A stretch of DNA of 64,000 nt from Ophiosphaerella korrae (Eukaryota; Ascomycota; Dothideomycetes; Pleosporales; Phaeosphaeriaceae): contig JALNQF010000169.1 of assembly GCA_028456385.1 (NCBI GenBank), forward strand, positions 1 through 64,000. The letters run 5' to 3'. Position numbers and translations under genes: made by a program. The notes beneath the pieces were generated by a model. That model was not told where the DNA came from. It saw nothing but the letters and a program-made list of their open reading frames with translations, and made no database searches. Shown piece after piece: positions 58,183 to 64,000 of this stretch; the first letter of the stretch is position 1; each line of letters begins with the position of its first letter.

Positions 58183-59537
58183 TTAGCTTGAGCCAGATGT
58201 TGTAGCCTCAATTTTAGGGGCAGAGTTGATAACGCTTTGTGGCCAATCCAGCCATTCTAGAAGATCTGGAGTCGCTGCCAACAATTGTTTTGCTGCAGCA
58301 AGAAGCCAAGGTGGCCACTTTTCCACCCACCAGGCTGGCCCAGACTGGGCCAGTAAGGCGGCAAAGTGAACGGTGATAATGCATACGACAGGATTATGCG
58401 CTGCAAGAAGTTCAAAGAACCGGTTTGAGACCTTAGCAGCCCAAAGGAACAGGAAAGGGTACTCGTCACGATTCGCCGGAATGTACAAGACGCTAGTAGA
58501 GATGGTATGAAGTTCTTCGATGGCCTCTGCGCAAGCTGTCTTGTCCTGCGCATCGAGAAGGAGCTCAGTCAGCTCCATGAGACGTAGAATTTCCGGGCGT
58601 TTGTCATCCTTTGCTTGTGCCTCCAAAACTTGCGTAGTACCCGGTTCAGTCATTTCGAACATATGGGTAAGAATAGGGTTCCATCTCATCTTCTCCCAGT
58701 ATGGACCGATAACAACCTTGATGCCATTCAGTAGCATGAAGCTATGGTGAACAGAGCCAATTGGATCCTCTGGCTTTTCTTGCACGGAGCCGAAATTGTA
58801 GGTTAGTATGACTGAAGATAAGATAAACATAGGTATAGATGTTTCGTAATCTGGCGTCTCGAGGTGTTTGCGAATGGATTCTAAAGCTTGGCTAACGTGT
58901 ATGTCGGCTTGGAGAAGAAGTTCCTGTCTGTTGACGGGCAGGAGGAAAGAAGCCTTGTGTACGGCCGAAAGGGCAAGAATACCATGAAGAAGGAATGGAT
59001 GCTCAAAACCCAATTCGATCACAGTGTTCTGCCATACATCGCTTCTCTTCGCAAGACTTGGATGCAAGGCAATGTACCCTTTGGTAGTCCAATGATGCAG
59101 CAAACGCATGTCCGGAATGGAGAGTTCGAAGGCGTTAGTGAGATAAGTTGTATCAGAACTTCCAGATGGAACAACCTCATGTGGAGAAGCATGCGCACTA
59201 GGACTTCTGTGTGATGATGATGCTGAGTAGCTCTTGGCCATCTCAGGCCAAGTGCAAGTGATGTCCAAGCGAATACAGTTTCCGCATCGTGGACGATCCT
59301 CGTTGCACTGTCAAGATCACGTCAGCCTGCATGTCTTCAAACGAATTTTGTACGTCGACCTAGCAACAAAGATTCATCCAGCCCACGTTGTCCCAAATCA
59401 CAACGTTATGATTGGCTGACAAAGGGCAATTAGAGATTGTAAGGCCAGCGTACCTTTGTGTGGCGTTGTTTACACTGGTGGCACCCTTTACGTGACTTCG
59501 TGTGTGTCTTTCTTTTTGCGACACGTGGCTCTGACAT
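58183..59537 (-). CDS. Zn(II)2Cys6 transcription factor (DUF3468/Fungal_trans_2 type)
   Basis: Exon 1 (59454-59537) codes MSEPRVAKRKTHTKSRKG then CHQCKQRHTK. A 146-nt intron (59308-59453) is removed and CNEDRPRCGNCIRLDITC follows, completing a binuclear zinc cluster CX2CX6CX6CX2CX6C. About 402 aa. The rest matches the fungal regulator tail: LLHHWTTKGYIALHP, LGFEHPFLLHGILALSAVHKA, LNGIKVVIGPYW. A nuclear DNA-binding regulator with unknown targets. The nearest neighbours are an RTA1 protein and a small SVIP-like gene. Confidence 0.85.
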
Positions 59538-59914
59538 TTAGAAGATGCAAAGAAAGGAACGTGCTAAACTGTTGGTGGATGGGTGGGTTGAGGCTTGAAC
59601 GATCAAACCCTTGAAGCAGCCATTATGTAAGCCAGGCGTCTAACCGCAATGAGCACAGCTTTGCCTACCAGACGCCTGCCTGACGCTTCAAACTTGTGAC
59701 TTGATCCTACACCTTCATCATGCACAGCAAAGTACAGGTTGCATCATAACGCCTTTAACTACACAAAGGTCATCGGAAGGGCTTAGACATTGAACTAGGT
59801 GGAAGATGAAATGTGTGAACGAGGTCAACGATTGGGTTACATGTCACTCATCGATCTCCAAGAATTCATTTATCATTGAAGCCTAGTGCAAACTGCGTAA
59901 TGTGGCGACAATTC
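59538..59914. other. Intergenic, Zn-cluster gene promoter
   Basis: 377 bp, no gene seen. Confidence 0.4.
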
Positions 59915-60232
59915 CTAGTCCCAGCGTCGCAACTCAGTTTGCGCATCTGCGTTTCTCCAACTGATATTCTCTCTGCTCATCTCCTCAAGCGCAGTCGGCC
60001 TTCTCGTAGTCTGAGCACCCGAACTCGCCGTTGCTGTAGGCTTCTTCTGCTGGGCTGCGAAACGCTTATCAAGAGCAGCTTGCTGCTTTGCACGCATCTT
60101 GTTTATTGTTAGGATGGAGACTTGGATCTTTCAGGGTTAGCTTACCTCCGCTTGAGCCTGGGCTCGTTCTTCTGGGCTCATTTCCGGCTCTGGCGTTGTG
60201 GGCCGGCGCTGCTGTGATTGACCCTGACCCAT
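59915..60232 (-). CDS. Small SVIP-like protein, putatively N-myristoylated
   Basis: An 89-aa protein from two exons (60146-60232 and 59915-60097) around a 48-nt intron (60098-60145). Begins MGQGQSQQRRP: Gly2 and Ser6 fit an N-myristoylation signal. Then SPEERAQAQAEMRAKQQAALDKRF, a charged helix with a VCP-interacting-like motif, and a polar tail. The layout resembles small VCP/p97-interacting proteins (SVIP). This is short-motif inference. Both frames are short but the splice sites are clean and in phase. Confidence 0.6.
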
Positions 60233-60948
60233 GCCGATCGTCAAATTTTCGTTGGAAAACTACAAGGAGTATGGTGATTTTATAAAAAAAAAGTATGAAA
60301 GTGTCAGTTTGATGGGAGTGAAAATGTAACACTGTTGACATGCGCCAGCCCCGTCTTTTAGGAAGTTACTCAGACCCGCCGCCCCCTGGCAAAACCGTCC
60401 GAGCGCTAGGCAGCGACGCACGCTTTATAACTTGGTGTTGACTATTTCGACAGCACCGTCCGTGCCGAGCTTAGTAGAACATTCTGAATATTTTAGATTC
60501 AAGATGTTAGCATTACTTGGCCGTGAAAAACTGACTGTAACGGCGTCCAAAAAAACCTGGGCTTTTCAAAGCCAAAAATAGCAACTGTAGAATAAACATA
60601 AGAAACTTCATTTGATGGATCTCAAGAACTTCGTACACCGAAATGCTTTCTGTCTAAATATGAATTCAACGGTAAGATTCCTGAATAGGTAAATACTAGC
60701 TTATATTCAAGGTTAAGTTAGGTCAGATCGTTCGAGTAACCTTTTGCTACCAATTCCGCAAGATAAGACTCAGCAGCCCTGAAATTATGCAAGCACTTTT
60801 ACTATAGCCAGTGCTCAAAAGTATGTAGCACATCGGCAGCCTAGCTGGGCCAGCCCAAACGCCAATTATGTGATAGTCAGCGGTAAATTGAATGTCTTTT
60901 GTCAGGCGCACCAAAACTACAAACGCGCCACCCTTGTGCGAATCTACG
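60233..60948. other. Intergenic, no gene seen
   Basis: 716 bp: promoter of the small gene and 3' flank of the next gene; AT-rich in part. Confidence 0.4.
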
Positions 60949-63183
60949 TTACCACAAAATATTCGCGAAAGCAGTTCTTAGTACTTCTGTTCTTGTTTTC
61001 TGCATTTCTGGCGCGATGCCCACTACATCAAGAATTTCAAGACATTTCCGCGCGTCTTCTTTAGCTAGCTGGAGGAGAGGATCTGACGAGGGAGGTTGAC
61101 CGTTGTGCGAGGGAGAAAGTGGTTGTTCTTGTTGACTGAGTATACGCGCTGTAAGAAGCTGGGTGAAAGTCAGTTCTAGCTCATTATGTGACCTGGTGGC
61201 TGAACTTACGGCTTCTTCAAACGCACGATGTTGAAACACCCACCACACACTCGCATCTGTTCTGAGATGCTCCCAAAAGTGGAAGAAGGCTTGTAATGCC
61301 ATACTTGCGGCTTCCAACGCTCCCTTTACATCAGGGGCTACGCCTTCACTAGAATTTTCATCAGCCTGGACCGCCATGACGCAATGCCAGAAATTGCTCC
61401 TGAAGAAAAGATTCTGTCGTAAGCCGCGTGGGTTCTTCTCTGCCATGTTACGTATTGCATTGTCGTCTGAAATTGTTAGAGCTTCTGGGAAGCTTTGATG
61501 AAGGGCAAAAAACTGGCTGACTAGCTGTTCTTTGTGCGCTACTGAAGTGGTGAGAGGTGCTGAGAGTGATCGTGGTGTGCAAACGGTTCGTGAGACCAGA
61601 GCTGCCATTTTCCACATGGAGCGGATGTATCTCCGGTCTGAGAGCTCGTATGATGGGTATACATCAGTGATACTAGCAATGGTGCTAATACTCATGGGGT
61701 TGATGATAGGATCTGCGGTTCCATTCGCAGATGCGCCGTTTGGTACATAATCATCAAGTTCGTCGCCAAGAGACTCCGGTCGGATGTCCGAGAAGGTGGT
61801 GGTGGGCGGCAATTTGAGAAGAACGGTAAGGAAGGTGTCCTGAAAAAAGATGGCTTGCCAGAGCTTCCGACGTTGCTGCTTATCACTTCTTGAACAGCGA
61901 GGCGCGATAATGTCTGGGTCACGATGCAAACCCATCGCATAAGCTTGTCGCACTAGAACGCCTCCAAACGCCCAGGCATCGGACGCATGGTTGTCGTTCA
62001 TAAGGAAATAACAAATCAATACCATAGCTTGCAGTGTTCTAACAGACGCCCGACTTAAATACGACGATAGGCGAAGGGCTTGTTGCGCCGCTGAAACGTA
62101 AAACTCCGCAATCTGTGCTCTTTCCTGGGCAGGAGGCGAATGGATGAATTGTGTTCCCATGGCATATACAACAAAATGAAGAGCTACCAGTACTGGGTCC
62201 GCGACTTTTTTTTCTTCATCCGGGAGTGACCAAAAACGTTCATAGTCAGCGTAGAAGTTTCTGCGATGAACCATAGGATACACTGGGTCGACGGCATCGA
62301 AGTACTTGTCGACAAGAATATCTGCTTGTTCTTTGGCAGGTAGTACTCCCACAACCTCGGCAAGCCCTCCCCGACTAGTCCAGTAGTTGGCGAAGGGATG
62401 CTCAGAACCTAAGCCAAAAAATGGCGCTGGAGTATGATTAGAGTATGGTATATTTGACAAGAGGAATGGAGAAGAGCCTGACGACGATAGTGACACGCTC
62501 CGATACTGTGTTCTGATAGGTGTTGGAATGTTCACCTAGGAGGTGGGTCAGCAGGTGGCTAGCATCATGCTTAGCCCATTCCATATCATCTGTAGAATGT
62601 TCCGAGCCATCCGGGTTAATGTGGGCGAACGCCTGTTCGCATGTGGCGTACCGGATGTGCATTCGGGAATAAAATAGGCGTGGATGGTAATTGCACTACA
62701 TACCTGAAGGGGCCGAGCATGCATCTGCGTGTCGATTGTTTTGACGCTTGGCTTTCTGGGTCGTCCTGTGCTACGTCCGGCACCGTCTCTGTGGCGAATG
62801 CTTAGCAACCGCCGGAGCGAATCGATGGCCATGATGACTGGCAAGGTATACTCACTTATCACCAGAGGAGGCAATCAAGTTAGCAATATCAGAATATCTG
62901 CATATTGATTGGCGCTTGATGCACGCAAGACAGTGAGGTCGGCTGCGGTCGCACTGCACGCCGTTTAGCGACCGTCTGGCTCTCGAGGTTGTCGTGCGCC
63001 ATCACCAGCGACACAGCTACCGCATCATTTAGAACCTGCACTTACCTTGGTCTTGCGCTCGACGCACTCCTCACAGCTCAGCGTAGGCTTATTCCGCTTT
63101 TGCTTTTTCTTCAGTGGCAGACCGTGTGCTTGGCCACGAGCTGAAGAGTCAGGGCTGGCCGAAGGATGCGCGTCTTCACCCAT
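60949..63183 (-). CDS. Zn(II)2Cys6 transcription factor with Fungal_trans domain
   Basis: About 618 aa from five exons: 63046-63183, 62856-62953, 62704-62788, 61210-62535, 60949-61158. Zinc cluster split by the 92-nt intron: CEECVERKTK | CDRSRPHCLACIKRQSIC. A linker (RPRKPSVKTIDTQMHARPLQ) is followed by the Fungal_trans region: ILVDKYFDAVDPVYPMVHRRNFYADYERFW, FVVYAMGTQF, YLSRASVRTLQAMVLICYFL, AWAFGGVLVRQAYAMGLHRDP. The last intron (61159-61209, 51 nt) has no stop and is a multiple of three; splicing gives FEEALLTARILS. Intron 3 (62536-62703, 168 nt) contains a protein-like segment (AFAHINPDGSEHSTDDMEWA), so an alternative structure is possible. Nuclear regulator, target unknown. Confidence 0.82.
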
Positions 63184-64000
63184 AATAAGGATACACAGGC
63201 GCGCAGTCCTCGTCTAAGCTCCAGTTAAATTAGATGCGATACCGGTTCGTGTCGCATGGATGTCACGCGATGGCGTTGTGTGATGTGACGGGAATAAAGG
63301 AGGATGTTGTTTCCAGAGTCCCCAGAAACTTTCGCCAGGTATGTGCTGTGGAGAGCCAGCCAGCCACTGCTTGGCACTAGGCTAAGCTCGAGGGGCCTGA
63401 AACGCTTCTTTTAGCCGGGCTAGCTGGCAGCTCAACCTCAACAAGACTTCAAAACCACAGTCAGCAAAGGATCGAATGGGCACGAGTGCAGAAAGCAAGA
63501 TGTCACAGAAGCAAAGAATAGGGAGAAGTGTGTATATGAGTTCATTGACTAGATCTTCTACCAGCAGCAACACCAAGAGTTAAGTCGAGCACTTGGATGA
63601 GATGCAGGCTGTTGTGTGCTTGAGGCGCTGAATTTCGAAAAAGACAGCCAAGGACTCAATAGATGCGTAAACCGGTCAAGACCGAAGCCTTTACTAGGAC
63701 ACAATCACACCAAAAGGAATGATCATGCGCACCTATTGGACACCTCAAAGACACAAGAGCCTTCCTCTTAACCAAGGAACGACTTCAAATACAAAGAGTC
63801 GAGCAAAAGCTCTTGACTGACAAGCATGACCAAGCTGATTTCCAACAATGAGTTGAGCAAAAGCTCTTAACTCACAAACAAAAATGACCATGATGGATGC
63901 GACGGTTGAGAAGTGATTTGTTGAAACGATGGATTGGTTGATCGAGCGAAGTGAATGAGATGAGGTCCGAAGACACGTTTTTTTGAGTTGTGGTGCCTGG
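63184..64000. other. Upstream region of the Zn-cluster gene, to the window end
   Basis: 817 bp without a gene. Holds two similar hairpin-forming repeats at 63796-63818 and 63850-63873. Confidence 0.5.
63796..63873. repeat. Two direct copies of an imperfect hairpin
   Basis: Copy 1: GAGTC GAGC AAAA GCTC TT GACT. Copy 2: GAGTT GAGC AAAA GCTC TT AACTC. Stem-loop with a TT bulge, spaced 54 bp. Confidence 0.8.

Overview
The window is nuclear DNA of a filamentous ascomycete. The genes are split by short GT-AG introns (about 43-95 nt). They include typical Pezizomycotina families: HET-NACHT-WD40, CFEM/PTH11-type and SAT4-type rhodopsin-fold membrane proteins, RTA1, Zn(II)2Cys6 regulators and a PL4 pectin lyase. 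The left end carries strand-symmetric C-to-T/G-to-A decay of repeats, the signature of repeat-induced point mutation (RIP). Pleosporales/Dothideomycetes is my inference from gene content; no species is claimed.

Layout. Positions 1 to about 8460 are an AT-rich, gene-free block: a Ty1/Copia RNase H remnant cut by the window edge, a RIP-riddled Gypsy chromovirus with its 3' LTR, a RIPed short LTR, and three solo LTRs that each keep a perfect 5-bp target duplication. At the edge of this block sits an intact-looking allorecognition-type NLR gene (HET-NACHT-WD40) with six almost identical WD40 repeats (8815-12514). Then come a single-pass membrane protein (13790-14758), a secreted rhamnogalacturonan lyase with one doubtful intron (15485-17282), a SAT4-type membrane protein (18448-19843), an APC permease (20913-22719), a tubby/LURP-one-like gene with a suspected one-base slip (23462-24134) and a CFEM-PTH11-type receptor (24374-26086).

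From about 27.6 kb the content is mostly conserved housekeeping: cullin-1, a mitochondrial K+/H+-exchange-related protein, an SRF1-like phospholipase D regulator, a small-TM-anchor protein with a likely GC-AG intron, an unrecognised polyQ protein, a GlcG/HbpS protein, an unrecognised acidic-tail protein, a stand-alone module resembling the tail of fungal sterol glucosyltransferases, a bZIP factor, an ATRIP/UvsD-like checkpoint protein divergent from CDP-DAG synthase (CDS1), a mitochondrial PPR protein, a sugar transporter, an RTA1 protein, two Zn(II)2Cys6 regulators and a tiny SVIP-like protein. No rRNA, tRNA or CRISPR array was found.

Gene models (starts, splice sites, lengths) were built by hand from splice motifs, reading-frame continuity and remembered family patterns. 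No database search was run. The most interesting object is the HET-NACHT-WD40 gene: its repeats differ almost only at a handful of positions, and its HET domain carries an internal duplication.
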